A stretch of 64,000 nucleotides of DNA from Sagittula stellata E-37 (GTDB lineage: Bacteria > Pseudomonadota > Alphaproteobacteria > Rhodobacterales > Rhodobacteraceae), in contig NZ_CP155729.1 of assembly GCF_039724765.1 (NCBI RefSeq), forward strand, positions 2,923,501 through 2,987,500, given 5' to 3'. Position numbers and translations under genes: made by a program. The notes under the pieces were generated by a model. The model was not told the origin of the DNA, ran no database searches, and saw nothing but the letters and a program-made list of their open reading frames with translations. The stretch's first letter is position 1, and each line of letters starts with the position of its first letter. Shown piece by piece: positions 1-8,055 of the stretch.

Positions 1-162
1 GTCGTGATCATCGCCTGGCTACGGATGCGGCATGTGCGCAAACGCATCGACGCGCAGGACAGGCTGCCCGACGACGACGGCCCTGCCGAAGCCTTTTTGC
101 TGTTGCTTGTCATGGCGCTGTTCCTCTTGCTCGGAAGCTTCGCCGTCCATGTTGCGCCTTGA
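1..162 (+). CDS. C-terminal end of an unidentified membrane protein (5' partial)
   Basis: An open frame runs in from the left edge and stops with TGA at 160-162, giving the last 53 residues of a protein whose start is outside the window. The fragment has a short hydrophobic start, a charged stretch rich in Arg and Asp (about residues 8-29) and a terminal hydrophobic helix rich in Leu (about 31-50). That is the pattern of a membrane protein with a cytoplasmic loop before its last helix. The stop overlaps the start of the downstream rhomboid-like gene by 14 bp, so the two are probably cotranscribed. The fragment is too short to assign to a family. Confidence 0.5.
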   Translation, partial: VVIIAWLRMRHVRKRIDAQDRLPDDDGPAEAFLLLLVMALFLLLGSFAVHVAP

Positions 163-829
163 TCCCGGATCGCAGCCAAGCGTCGCCGATGCGTTACGGC
201 GGGTGCCCTTCACGCTTGCCTTTCTTGGCGCGATGCTGCTGGCAAATGCCCTTTCCGGGACGGTTTCCGGACAGATCGCCCCCGCCGTGCTTGATGCGCG
301 GGGCATCGGGGTCGATGCGATCAGGGACGGCGATCTGACCCGGTTCGTCACCGCCATCTTCCTGTCGCACGATCTGCCGATGCTGCTGCGCCAGCTCGTC
401 TTTGCAGCGGGCGTGATCGGAGCGGCGGAATGGCGCTGGGGCAGTTGGCGGGCCGCCGGACTGTTTTTCGGTCTCGACTTCGTGGTCGGCGCCATCCTTC
501 TGGCGGCCATCGCACTGATCCCCCATCTCGCTCCGCTGGCAGGTGTGACCGATGTCGGCATGTCGCTGGGCGGTTTCGGATTGATCGGCGTGTTCGTCGC
601 CTCATGGCGGCACGCAGGGGGATGGCTGGCCGCGATCGTCGGACTTGTGGCCGCAAAATATGCGATTGCGCCTGACCCGGTTGCGGACGGGGGTCATTTG
701 ATCGCACTCTTTGCAGGATTTGGCGCTGGTGTATTCGAACCGCGCCGTCCGGGCCGGGCCGACCGGGCGCCAGCCGTCCGGCAAGGCCTCGGAGTTTCGT
801 CGGACCAACGGCGGAAAGATGGGTCATAA
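149..829 (+). CDS. Rhomboid-like intramembrane serine protease
   Basis: A 226-residue polytopic membrane protein. Features of the rhomboid family are visible in the right order: an Arg-Phe-Val-Thr-Ala-Ile-Phe block (65-71) like the first-helix/loop signature, a Glu-Trp-Arg-Trp-Gly segment (94-98), the nucleophile motif G-M-S-L-G (137-141, Ser139) and a late helix beginning Gly-Gly-His (181-183, His183) followed by small-residue spacing. Ser and His are the catalytic dyad of rhomboids, which cut substrates inside the membrane. The start at 149 was chosen because the frame upstream of it is antisense-like and the ATG overlaps the preceding stop, as in coupled genes. Substrates are unknown. It could be a divergent, inactive rhomboid relative, but both dyad residues are present. 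Confidence 0.65.
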   Translation: MLRLDPGSQPSVADALRRVPFTLAFLGAMLLANALSGTVSGQIAPAVLDARGIGVDAIRDGDLTRFVTAIFLSHDLPMLLRQLVFAAGVIGAAEWRWGSWRAAGLFFGLDFVVGAILLAAIALIPHLAPLAGVTDVGMSLGGFGLIGVFVASWRHAGGWLAAIVGLVAAKYAIAPDPVADGGHLIALFAGFGAGVFEPRRPGRADRAPAVRQGLGVSSDQRRKDGS

Positions 830-1081
830 TGGGGTCTCGGCCACGACCCGGGACAACGCTTTAAGCACAAGGGTCGAGGCTGTAGGCCTTGAGAGCCCCC
901 CGCCCTGAACAGGCGCCGATTTCCGGTCTGGGGCCGCTCCTTGGATATGGACAATCATGCTGACCCTTGACCGGCGTGGCAGAACCGATTTTGAAGACTG
1001 GCGTAGGATGCCGTTCACCACTCTTCTGCGGGCAATCCCTGCGACGAATGCCCGCTCTCGATCATCGGCTGCCGGGCGGCC

Positions 1082-2632
1082 TCAGTGCGCCATGGCTGGG
1101 GCGGCCGTGGCCTTTGGCCGTTGGAGGATTAGCACCACGGGCAGCATCAGGAAGGCCGCGACACCGGTCAGCCAGAAAGCGTCCTGAAACGCCAGAAGGC
1201 TCGCCTGCTGCTGGATCTGTCCGGCGATCTGGGCCGCCCCTGCGGCGGAGGACGGATCGAGGCCCAGAGGCGCCAGCCATGCCCGCGCCGCCGCGTCGAA
1301 GGGCGTGATCCCCGCCGACAGAGTCGCGTAGTGAAACTGCATCCGGCTTGCGACCTGCCAGCCCACAAGCGCGATGCCGACAGAGGACCCAAGCGATCGC
1401 GTCACGCCGTAGATGCCCGAAGCCTCGTCCTGCTTGTCCGGCCCGATGTTCTGGAAAGCCAGCGTCGACATCGGAACGAAGAAAAGCCCCATGCCAAGGC
1501 CCGAGACGACACCCGGCCACGCGAGGTTCCAGAAGCCGGCATTGAGGTTGAGCTGCCCCAGCAGGATGTTGCCCATTCCCGTCATGATCAGCCCGACCGC
1601 CAGCAGCTTGCGCGGGTCGAAACGCGAGACCAGCACCGATCCCGTCAGCACCATCGAAATACCCCCCGCGATCCCGCGCGGGATGAAGAGGAACCCCGCA
1701 TCCAGCACCGGATAGCCCAGCAGGCCCTGCACAAACAGCGGCAGGATCGCGATGGACCCGAACATCGCCACGCCGAACCCCAAGATTGCTACGTTGGCAC
1801 CCGCAAAGCTGCGGTCGCGGAAGAGCGAGAAGTCGATGATGTTGTTGGTCTTGCCGCGGCCACGCAGGACAAAGGTGGTGGCGCAGGCGATCATGGTGAT
1901 CGCGGCGACCTGAATGAGCTTCGAGGCGAACCAGTCGCGGGTCTCGCCCAGGTCAAGCATCAGTTGCAGCGACGCGATGGCCCCCACCATCAGCGCCAGC
2001 CCGGTCCAGTCCACCTTGATCCGGTGTGTGTCCTCGGACTTGAGTTCGCCCGTCATCATGGTCAGGGCAAAGGCCGCGATGGGCAGGTTGACGTAAAACA
2101 CCGCGCGCCACGAGAAATACTCGGTCAGAAGCGCCCCGATGGTCGGGCCCAATACCGGCGCCACGACGACGCCCAGGCCGAAAAAGGCCATGGCCTGCCC
2201 GCGCTTTTCCTTCGGGAAACTGTCGAACAGGATGGATTGCGACAGCGGGATCAGGAAGGCGCCAAAGATGCCCTGACCAAGGCGGCAGGCGACCATGACC
2301 TCGACGCTCCACGACAGGCCGCAAAGCGCGGAGAAGGCGGCAAAGCCGACGATGGCCGAAGTGATCAGCCGCCGCCGCCCGACCATGCGGACAAAGAACC
2401 CTGTCAAAGGCATGACAACAACGGACGCGACGATATAGCTGGTCAGGATCCACACAGTCTGGTCGTTGGTGATCCCGAAAGCGGCCTGGATCTGCGGCAG
2501 CGCCACGTTGACGATGGTGCTGTCGAGCACCTCCAGAACCGCCGTCAGCACCACGGCCAGCACGATTGTCCAGCGCACGGCCTTGGGTGCCGCACCGCGC
2601 GGGGCCTCGGGCGTATTGGCGGCGGCATTCAT
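1082..2632 (-). CDS. MFS drug efflux transporter, EmrB/QacA (DHA2, 14-helix) type
   Basis: A 516-residue inner-membrane protein. The first helix carries the family motif L-D-S-T-I-V-N-V-A-L-P (from about residue 36), typical of DHA2 proton antiporters, followed by regularly spaced hydrophobic helices and the G-R-R-R-L loop between helices 2 and 3. The protein would export hydrophobic or amphipathic compounds using the proton gradient. Its ATG overlaps the stop of the EmrA-like adaptor gene by 4 bp (ATGA), so the two are translationally coupled and should work with an outer-membrane channel encoded elsewhere. No dedicated regulator lies beside it. The specific substrate cannot be read from sequence. 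Confidence 0.9.
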   Translation of the reverse strand: MNAAANTPEAPRGAAPKAVRWTIVLAVVLTAVLEVLDSTIVNVALPQIQAAFGITNDQTVWILTSYIVASVVVMPLTGFFVRMVGRRRLITSAIVGFAAFSALCGLSWSVEVMVACRLGQGIFGAFLIPLSQSILFDSFPKEKRGQAMAFFGLGVVVAPVLGPTIGALLTEYFSWRAVFYVNLPIAAFALTMMTGELKSEDTHRIKVDWTGLALMVGAIASLQLMLDLGETRDWFASKLIQVAAITMIACATTFVLRGRGKTNNIIDFSLFRDRSFAGANVAILGFGVAMFGSIAILPLFVQGLLGYPVLDAGFLFIPRGIAGGISMVLTGSVLVSRFDPRKLLAVGLIMTGMGNILLGQLNLNAGFWNLAWPGVVSGLGMGLFFVPMSTLAFQNIGPDKQDEASGIYGVTRSLGSSVGIALVGWQVASRMQFHYATLSAGITPFDAAARAWLAPLGLDPSSAAGAAQIAGQIQQQASLLAFQDAFWLTGVAAFLMLPVVLILQRPKATAAPAMAH

Positions 2633-3633
2633 TTCGCGTTGTCCAAACCGGATGTATCGACGGTCACGCTGGTGCTTGCGCCCACGCGCAGCTGCATCGC
2701 CGGATCGTCCGGACGGGTGTCCAGCGCGATGCGCACCGGAAAGCGTTGAGTGACCTTGACCCAGTTGCCGCTGGCGTTCTGCGGTGGCAGCAGGGAAAAC
2801 ACCGACCCCGACCCGGCGCCCAGGCTCTTGACTGTGCCGTCAAGCGACAGACCCGGGTACATGTCGATGTCGACGGTCACCGGCTGGCCGGGGCGCAGGC
2901 GCGCCAGATCGGTTTCCTTGAAATTCGCGTCGATCCACCAGTCGCCGTCCTCGACCAAGGAAAACACCGCCATTCCCGGCGACACCAGAGCACCGGGCCG
3001 GAGGTCGAGGTTCGAGACCCAGCCCGGCACCGGGGCGGTGACCTTTGCCCGGGCGAGGTTGATCTGCGCGAGTGTCAACTGCGCCTTGGCCGCGCGCACC
3101 GCCGGGTTGTCGTCACCGGCTTGCCCGGCGCGTTCGCGGGCCGAGGCCAATGCCGATTGCGCGCTGTCGAGCGCCGCATTGGCCTGATCGCGCGTCGTGG
3201 TGGCCTGATCCAGCGCCGCTTTCGCCACGTCGCCCTTCTTGAACAGAGACGCCGTCCGGTCATAGCTGTCCTGCGCATCGGTCAGCGCCGCCCGCGCGCT
3301 GTCGACCTGGGCCGAGACCGAGGACAGATCGGTGATCGACGCCTTGGTCTGCTGGACGGCGGCATCGTAACTGGCCTGCGCCGCAGCGACCTGAGCGGCC
3401 AGATCGTTGGTGTCGATCTGGAACAGCAGGTCACCGGCCTTCACATGCTGGTTTTCCGTGACCGCGACGGTCTCGACCGCGCCACCGACCTGGGGGGCGA
3501 TGGTCAGCACATTGGCCTTGAGGTAGGCGTCGTCGGTCGAGGGGTGGATGGTTTCGTGCTGCCACCAGAGCCACAGTCCGCCTCCGGCAGCGACGACGGC
3601 GACAGCGAGAATGATCAGTTTCAAATGTTTCAT
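2629..3633 (-). CDS. HlyD/EmrA-family periplasmic adaptor subunit
   Basis: A 334-residue membrane fusion protein: a single N-terminal membrane anchor (about 5-24), the conserved Ser-Thr-Asp-Asp-Ala-Tyr entry to the first half of the lipoyl/beta-barrel domain (from about 32), an Ala/Gln-rich alpha-helical hairpin (about 80-175) and a C-terminal beta-barrel with Lys-Glu-Thr-Asp-Leu. It links the inner-membrane pump EmrB to an outer-membrane channel. Its end overlaps the emrB start by 4 bp. A perfect 9-bp hairpin lies just upstream, between it and the small membrane-protein genes, so it may have its own promoter or be attenuated. Confidence 0.9.
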   Translation of the reverse strand: MKHLKLIILAVAVVAAGGGLWLWWQHETIHPSTDDAYLKANVLTIAPQVGGAVETVAVTENQHVKAGDLLFQIDTNDLAAQVAAAQASYDAAVQQTKASITDLSSVSAQVDSARAALTDAQDSYDRTASLFKKGDVAKAALDQATTTRDQANAALDSAQSALASARERAGQAGDDNPAVRAAKAQLTLAQINLARAKVTAPVPGWVSNLDLRPGALVSPGMAVFSLVEDGDWWIDANFKETDLARLRPGQPVTVDIDMYPGLSLDGTVKSLGAGSGSVFSLLPPQNASGNWVKVTQRFPVRIALDTRPDDPAMQLRVGASTSVTVDTSGLDNAK

Positions 3634-3655
3634 GGTTGGCCCTGTCAGAAAGGGG

Positions 3656-3679
3656 GCGGACCCCGATCATGGGGTCCGC
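3656..3679 (-). terminator. Perfect 9-bp stem-loop upstream of the emrA-like gene
   Basis: GCGGACCCC (3656-3664) and GGGGTCCGC (3671-3679) are exact inverted repeats around a 6-nt loop. On the minus strand the stem is followed by CCCCCTTTCTG, a weak U-tract, so it may act as a terminator or attenuator between the DUF3096 gene and the efflux genes, or as an mRNA stability element. Confidence 0.5.
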
Positions 3680-3697
3680 AGCCGGAAGTATGCGCGC

Positions 3698-3847
3698 TCA
3701 GGCGCCGAAGATTTGCGGGAACAGCCCGGCCAGTCCGAAAAGGATCAGGTAGCCGGCGATGACGTAGTTGAGCAGCCTCGGAAAAATGAGGATCAGCACG
3801 CCCGAGATCAGCGCCAGCAGCGGCTGAAGAAAGACGACCGTTGTCAT
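3698..3847 (-). CDS. DUF3096-like small membrane protein
   Basis: A 49-residue protein beginning MTTVVFLQPLLALISG and ending in Phe-Gly-Ala. It is almost entirely hydrophobic: two helices (about 4-22 and 27-47) linked by a Phe-Pro-Arg-Leu-Leu-Asn-Tyr turn, which is the layout of the DUF3096 family of small bacterial membrane proteins. Its ATG overlaps the stop of the DUF1269 gene by 4 bp (ATGA), good evidence that it is really translated. Function is unknown. It sits in a set of small membrane or stress-type genes (DUF1269, a coiled-coil protein) that share strand and spacing. Confidence 0.75.
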   Translation of the reverse strand: MTTVVFLQPLLALISGVLILIFPRLLNYVIAGYLILFGLAGLFPQIFGA

Positions 3848-4368
3848 GCCTGTTCCGGCGCCTGCGCGTCGACCTCGGCCTTGTGCGCCTCATCGAAGGC
3901 ACGGCGCAGGTGGTTTTCCGCATCGGTGTCGAGGTTGGTCCGCAGAACCCGGCCGCCGTGTTCGCCAAGCCGCTCGATGACCTTGTCCGAAGCCATGGTC
4001 CGCACCATCATGAAGAGCGCCGCCTGTCCCGGTTGCAGGACACCGCCCACCTCTTTCATGAAGTCGTCGTTGATGCCGTAATCGGTGAGCGCGCCGGACA
4101 GTGCCCCGGCCCCTGCCCCCACGGCCACCCCAAGAAGCGGGTTGAAGAAGAGCATGCCGACCAGCAGTCCCCAGAAGGCCCCGCCGGTTGCCCCGGCCGT
4201 CCACATGTTGACCATCTGGTTGAGCTTGATGTTTCCCTTGTCGTCCGCAACGGCGACAACGGCGTCGGCCACGTCGACCAGGTATTCGCGGGTCATTTTC
4301 ATCAGCTCGGCGCGGGCTTCTTCCGCTTTATCAGGTGTTTCGTACCCGATGACGATGAGTTCGGACAT
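3844..4368 (-). CDS. DUF1269-family membrane protein
   Basis: A 174-residue protein. The N-terminal part (about 1-70) has the family's Y-E-T-P-D-K-A-E-E-A and D-A-V-V-A-V pattern, a ferredoxin-like fold that resembles universal-stress-type domains. The middle has two glycine/alanine-rich hydrophobic segments (about 73-110), and the C-terminal part repeats an alpha/beta pattern ending in a charged tail. An upstream in-frame ATG at 4413 exists, but 4368 is preferred because AAGGA lies 7 nt before it. Function is not established. Family members are commonly found with small stress-response membrane proteins, as here with DUF3096. Confidence 0.8.
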   Translation of the reverse strand: MSELIVIGYETPDKAEEARAELMKMTREYLVDVADAVVAVADDKGNIKLNQMVNMWTAGATGGAFWGLLVGMLFFNPLLGVAVGAGAGALSGALTDYGINDDFMKEVGGVLQPGQAALFMMVRTMASDKVIERLGEHGGRVLRTNLDTDAENHLRRAFDEAHKAEVDAQAPEQA

Positions 4369-4399
4369 GACGTTATCCTTTTCAGTCCTTGAGTGAATG

Positions 4400-4669
4400 T
4401 CAGTTGGATCCAACGTGCGAGGGGTCGATGCTTTCGAGCCACTGCTGCACGGAGCGTTCGAGGTCGGTCACGTGGTTGCCGTTTGCCTCGGCATCGGCGG
4501 ATTCGCCATTCAGCCGGGCCTGCAGACGCGCGTAGCGGGCCTTCAGTTCTTGCGAGGTCAGATGCGCCTTGTCGTGAAACAGGTGACTTTCCTCACGCAG
4601 CCTCTTTTCGGCGGCGTGGATCTTGTGACCGAGTGCTTCCAGCCGGTCGTGAAGGGACGGGTGTTCCAT
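4400..4669 (-). CDS. Small coiled-coil hypothetical protein
   Basis: An 89-residue, soluble, charged protein with heptad-like spacing of Leu, His and Ala through most of its length (about 5-55), so a helical hairpin or coiled coil is likely. There is no signal peptide or membrane segment. A good ribosome binding site (AAGGAAA) precedes the ATG. It lies 31 bp upstream of the DUF1269 gene on the same strand and 25 bp downstream of the 3-hydroxybutyrate dehydrogenase stop, so it may be read from either unit. I do not recognise a named family. Confidence 0.65.
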   Translation of the reverse strand: MEHPSLHDRLEALGHKIHAAEKRLREESHLFHDKAHLTSQELKARYARLQARLNGESADAEANGNHVTDLERSVQQWLESIDPSHVGSN

Positions 4670-4694
4670 TGCCGGTTTCCTTTTGCCTGCAGGG

Positions 4695-5477
4695 TCAGTT
4701 CATGTACCAGCCGTGGCTGACGACCAGCGACTGACCGGTGAGGGCGTTCGTGGGGAACGCCGCAAAGACATGGGCCACCTCGGCCACATCCTCGATGGTG
4801 GTGAACTCCTGGTCGACGGTTTCGCCCAGCATAATCTTGTTCACGACCTCCTCTTCCGAGATGCCAAGGTCGCGCGCCTGTTCCGGGATCTGCTTTTCGA
4901 CCAGCGGCGTCTTGACGAAGCCCGGGCAGATCACGTTGGCGCGGATGCCATGCTTGGCACCCTCCTTCGAGATCACACGGGCCAGACCCAGCAGCCCGTG
5001 TTTCGCAGTCACATAGGCGGATTTAAGAGGGCTGGCCTCCTTGGAATGGACCGAGCCCATGAAGATGATCGTGCCAGATCCGGCCTTCTGCATGTGCGGC
5101 ATCACCGCCTTGGAGGTCAGAAAGGCCCCGTCGAGATGGATCGACAGCAGCTTTTTCCATTCGTTGAACGGGAAGTCTTCCAGCGGGTGCACGATCTGCA
5201 CGCCCGCGTTCGACACCAGCACGTCGATCCGGCCCCATGCGTCGATGACCTTGGCGACACCGGCGTTGACCTGGTCCTCGTCGGTGACGTCCATTTCGAC
5301 GGCCATCGCCTCGCCCGGGCCTTGGGCGGTCAACTCATCCGCCGCCTTCTGCGCGGCGTCCAGTTTCAGGTCGGCGATGACGACCTTGGCGCCGTCGGCG
5401 ACGTAGCGTTTGGCGATGCCGTGGCCGATGCCGCTGGCCGCGCCGGTGATGATGCAGACCTTATCCCTGAGGTTCAT
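4695..5477 (-). CDS. bdhA: D-3-hydroxybutyrate dehydrogenase (SDR family)
   Basis: A 260-residue classical short-chain dehydrogenase. Cofactor motif T-G-A-A-S-G-I-G at 11-18, N-A-G at 90-92, catalytic Ser142, Tyr155 and Lys159 (Y-V-T-A-K). The segment [11 protein letters not shown] (90-100), a Pro-Gly-Phe-Val-K-T-P-L-V block and the C-terminal S-H-G-W-Y-M-N are characteristic of NAD-dependent 3-hydroxybutyrate dehydrogenases, which interconvert D-3-hydroxybutyrate and acetoacetate in polyhydroxybutyrate or ketone-body use. Its start overlaps the cytochrome b gene stop by 4 bp, and acetoacetate decarboxylase is first in the same operon, so product and substrate match. Confidence 0.93.
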   Translation of the reverse strand: MNLRDKVCIITGAASGIGHGIAKRYVADGAKVVIADLKLDAAQKAADELTAQGPGEAMAVEMDVTDEDQVNAGVAKVIDAWGRIDVLVSNAGVQIVHPLEDFPFNEWKKLLSIHLDGAFLTSKAVMPHMQKAGSGTIIFMGSVHSKEASPLKSAYVTAKHGLLGLARVISKEGAKHGIRANVICPGFVKTPLVEKQIPEQARDLGISEEEVVNKIMLGETVDQEFTTIEDVAEVAHVFAAFPTNALTGQSLVVSHGWYMN

Positions 5478-6112
5478 TTGCTTGCTTCCTTGTTAGACGC
5501 GGAGCGGAAAGACCACATCTCGCGCAGGTTGAAATCGGTGGAGAGGTGTTGGAGGACGGCCAAGCTGACGTGGCCGATCAGGTAGGCCCAGGCGAGGTTC
5601 GCCAGCGCTTTATGGACGAACATGGCAAGGCCCACCAAGCCGCCAGCATCGGGGTTGCCGGCTCCGACGAAGTAATAAAGCGTGCCCGACCCCGCCATCG
5701 CGGTGATCAGCAGGATGCCCAGGCCATGCACGGCGCTTGCAAGCGGGCTGGCGTCGTCATGCGGCGGCAGACGGAATTGGCGCAGCGCCGCGCCGTGGCG
5801 CTTGATGTCGGACCAGAGCGCCGAGAGACGTGCGCCCGAGAACCAAGGGAACAACAGGCCCGACGGCGTGCCGCGCTTGCGGGCCGTCAGAACGATCCAG
5901 AACAGCACGATCAGGGCAAAGGCGGCAAGGCCGCCATATTCGTGGATCTCGTACCAGAGGTTACCGGCATGTCCGTCCTCGGCGGGCTTCATCACCAGGC
6001 TGACCACAAGCTGGGTCACGACGGCCACAGCCAACCCGGCATGAACCAGTCGTGTCGGCAGATTGTGTCGAGAAGCGTGGCGCATAGCGTCGGATTGGCG
6101 TTCAGCTTGCAT
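5474..6112 (-). CDS. Cytochrome b561-like b-type cytochrome
   Basis: A 212-residue membrane protein with four or five hydrophobic helices and histidines in helix contexts typical of di-haem b-type cytochromes: R-L-V-H (about 22-25), E-I-H-E-Y-G-G (about 55-61), A-V-H-G-L-G, V-H-K-A-L-A and [11 protein letters not shown] near the end. Such proteins pass electrons between quinones and partner proteins. It sits between acetoacetate decarboxylase (6 bp upstream) and 3-hydroxybutyrate dehydrogenase (4 bp overlap). No redox partner is encoded beside it, so why it belongs to a ketone-body operon is unclear. SD-like AAGGA lies 9 nt before the ATG. Confidence 0.8.
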   Translation of the reverse strand: MQAERQSDAMRHASRHNLPTRLVHAGLAVAVVTQLVVSLVMKPAEDGHAGNLWYEIHEYGGLAAFALIVLFWIVLTARKRGTPSGLLFPWFSGARLSALWSDIKRHGAALRQFRLPPHDDASPLASAVHGLGILLITAMAGSGTLYYFVGAGNPDAGGLVGLAMFVHKALANLAWAYLIGHVSLAVLQHLSTDFNLREMWSFRSASNKEASK

Positions 6113-6118
6113 GATCCG

Positions 6119-6865
6119 TTATCCTTTCGGCTGCAGGTAATCGTGGACCACCTCGCCCAGTCCGAGCGTCAGGTCGGTCATCAGGTGGACGGCGGAAACG
6201 ACCTCCAGCACCGGCAAGTCAGAGACCGGGGCCAGCGCGTGCTGGTGCAGTTCCAGCCCGGCGGGGCCTTCCCAGGCGCCCTTGAGGGTCACGTCCAGCG
6301 TGTAATAGCGGACCAACTCGCAGATGCGCGGCGTGCAATCGACATGCGGGATGATCTTGAGCATGAAGTTCGGCGCTTCGAAGCCCTTGAGCACCTTGTC
6401 ATGGTCCAGCTCGCGGTGCTTGTAGCCCATCGTGCCGGTCGCCACCCGAACAGAGCCGACGTCCAGCGTACCGACCAACGTGTCTTTCTCGACCCTCAGC
6501 GCCGGATCGGCGAGCTTCTTCGGGAAGCCCCAGATCTCGCGCCCTCCAGCAATGGGCGCGTCGTCGTTGAGGAACATCGAGTGGACATAGCCGCCCGCGA
6601 CGCCGTCCAGCGTGACCGGGATCACCTGTCCGCTTTCGGTGTAGTCACCGAAACCGGTCGAGTCGGGCATGCGGATGAACTCGTATTTCACCAGCGGCTC
6701 GGGGATCTCCAGCGGCTCGGGCACCACGCGGCGAAGGGCCTCCATATCGGTGCGGTAGGTGATCGTCAGGAATTCCCGGTTGACGAACTTGTAAGGCCCC
6801 TTTGGATAGGACGGGCTGGTAAGCGGCATGGCAAAGGCGTTTGCGACGACATCAGAGGATTTCAT
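6119..6865 (-). CDS. adc: Acetoacetate decarboxylase
   Basis: A 248-residue protein that should convert acetoacetate to acetone and CO2 through a Schiff base. The active-site signature [10 protein letters not shown] is at 110-119, with Lys116 as the expected Schiff-base lysine and Lys117 as the neighbour that lowers its pKa. Arg30, Glu62 and Glu77 sit at positions corresponding to the other conserved residues of the Clostridium enzyme. First gene of an operon with cytochrome b and 3-hydroxybutyrate dehydrogenase. An AAGGA site 8 nt upstream supports this start. Some family members act on other beta-keto acids, but the bdhA linkage favours acetoacetate. Confidence 0.9.
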   Translation of the reverse strand: MKSSDVVANAFAMPLTSPSYPKGPYKFVNREFLTITYRTDMEALRRVVPEPLEIPEPLVKYEFIRMPDSTGFGDYTESGQVIPVTLDGVAGGYVHSMFLNDDAPIAGGREIWGFPKKLADPALRVEKDTLVGTLDVGSVRVATGTMGYKHRELDHDKVLKGFEAPNFMLKIIPHVDCTPRICELVRYYTLDVTLKGAWEGPAGLELHQHALAPVSDLPVLEVVSAVHLMTDLTLGLGEVVHDYLQPKG

Positions 6866-7237
6866 GATCGGGGTCCTTCAGTTTTCGGGTGTTTGAGAAG
6901 CGCAGACGTGCAGGGCCATTGCCCCCACGCAGCGGAAATTCGAAGTGTCTGTGGACAGCGTAAGGGAGGCGGACCGGCCATATGGCATAGGCTGGCGCCG
7001 CGACGCGGCCTTCCCCTCAGTTGCCTTAGCCCACCGCGCCAGTTGAAATGCCGAGCATCCCGTCGGCGCCGGACGCCCTGCCCCTTGCAAGACCAACGCA
7101 TTGAATTCTGTTGAGGCCATTTTCGCTTGTCCTGTTCCCGCAGCGATTGCTGCCGTTGAAGAACATTTAAGGGCGCACTCCTTCACCAGATTTTCGGCAA
7201 CCTTACATGTGCGAAAGATTCGACAAGTTACTATCGT
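6866..7237. other. Intergenic region upstream of the adc operon
   Basis: About 370 bp between the adc start and the terminator of the next gene on the same strand. It should contain the promoter of the adc-cytochrome b-bdhA operon. An 80-codon minus-strand frame (6878-7120) crosses it but has a weak ribosome site and no recognisable protein. No tRNA or clear inverted repeat was seen. Confidence 0.4.
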
Positions 7238-7270
7238 TAAAAGAAAAACCCGCCACCAAGGGTGACGGGT
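7238..7270 (-). terminator. Rho-independent terminator of the small secreted-protein gene
   Basis: ACCCGCCACC (7248-7257) and GGTGACGGGT (7261-7270) pair with one wobble around a 3-nt loop. On the minus strand the stem is followed by TTTTTCTTTT. It lies about 27 bp past the stop of the 7297-7704 gene. Confidence 0.85.
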
Positions 7271-7296
7271 CCGATGTCGCGGGCCATGTGGTTGGC

Positions 7297-7704
7297 TCAG
7301 TTTCCGTAAAGCCAACCCTGGCGCTTGTAGGTCTTCGCCGGAGCGCCCCCGAACACGGCGTCGTAAACCTGGTTTTCGAAGGCCGCCACATTCGCCTCGC
7401 TGCGGTGATCGGACGGTGCATTGGTGTTGAGGTAGTTGCAGAAGGCGGTGATCATGATGTCCGCGACATCGGCGTCCTTGGCGTCTGGATATTCGCTGCG
7501 GATCTCCTTTGCGATCGTACCCAGCGATTGGCCGTCCAGATCGGCCGTCCCGACCCTTTGCGCAAGCTGCTGCAGATCGAAGTCATGGGCACCGGCCTCG
7601 GTGAACACGGGCGCGGGCTCCGGGCATTCGAGGGACTGCGCGGCAACCAGCGCGGGGGATGACAGGCAGAGTACCGTCAGGAGGGGAAGAAGCGTACGTT
7701 TCAT
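7297..7704 (-). CDS. Small secreted hypothetical protein
   Basis: A 135-residue protein with a clear signal peptide (Lys-Arg, then a hydrophobic core, cleavage probably after the Val-Ala-Ala at about 20-22). The mature part has two cysteines (in L-E-C-P and A-F-C-N-Y-L) that could form a disulphide in the periplasm, a predicted mainly helical body and a C-terminal R-Q-G-W-L-Y-G-N. I do not recognise a family. The gene ends in a strong terminator, and a 56-codon frame just upstream overlaps its start by 4 bp. It should act in the periplasm or outside the cell. Confidence 0.75.
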   Translation of the reverse strand: MKRTLLPLLTVLCLSSPALVAAQSLECPEPAPVFTEAGAHDFDLQQLAQRVGTADLDGQSLGTIAKEIRSEYPDAKDADVADIMITAFCNYLNTNAPSDHRSEANVAAFENQVYDAVFGGAPAKTYKRQGWLYGN

Positions 7705-7871
7705 GAAGGGTTCCTTTCAGAAGTCAGGCGGGGCCGTCCCAGGACGACCGCTTTGGGGCTGCGCGGCGCGGCGGCATGCGACCGGACCGGCACCATGCGC
7801 GTGTCAAAACGCGGCGCGGCCAGCGAGTGGCCGACCACATCGGATAGAAGTTTGAACCAGTATGTCAGCAT
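7701..7871 (-). CDS. Possible 56-residue small protein
   Basis: A short frame beginning MLTYWFKLLSDVVGHSL with an amphipathic or hydrophobic N-terminal segment and a basic, proline-rich tail. Support: a GAAAGG ribosome-site-like sequence before the ATG and a 4-bp ATGA overlap with the start of the secreted-protein gene. Against: low complexity and no recognisable family. It might be a leader peptide that couples translation to the next gene. Confidence 0.35.
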   Translation of the reverse strand: MLTYWFKLLSDVVGHSLAAPRFDTRMVPVRSHAAAPRSPKAVVLGRPRLTSERNPS

Positions 7872-8055
7872 GATGGGCCTTTCGCGCGATTTGCTCCGAT
7901 ACGCCCTTTCTGCCCGAGCCATCTGCAGTGGTCTTTTCCGCGGCCTTACATTCGTGAAAGGTTTGCTGGCCGCGGCGCAACGCAGACAATCCGACGTCCC
8001 GCCGCATTGTCCAAACCTCAAAGGCGCCATGGCATCGGAATCTACAGGACCCCGA

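Noticed and set aside
1331..2749. 472-codon plus-strand frame across the efflux genes
   Set aside because: It is antisense to emrB; very rich in Arg, Gln, His and Asp, no domain, while the minus strand encodes a clear transporter.
6878..7120. 80-codon minus-strand frame upstream of adc
   Set aside because: Ribosome site is poorly placed, composition is odd, no family recognised; the N-F-R-C-V end only superficially resembles formylglycine-generating enzymes.
7231..7240. CTATCGTTAA, nine of ten to the TTANCGNTAA operator core
   Set aside because: It lies next to a terminator at the end of a gene, not in a promoter; probably chance.
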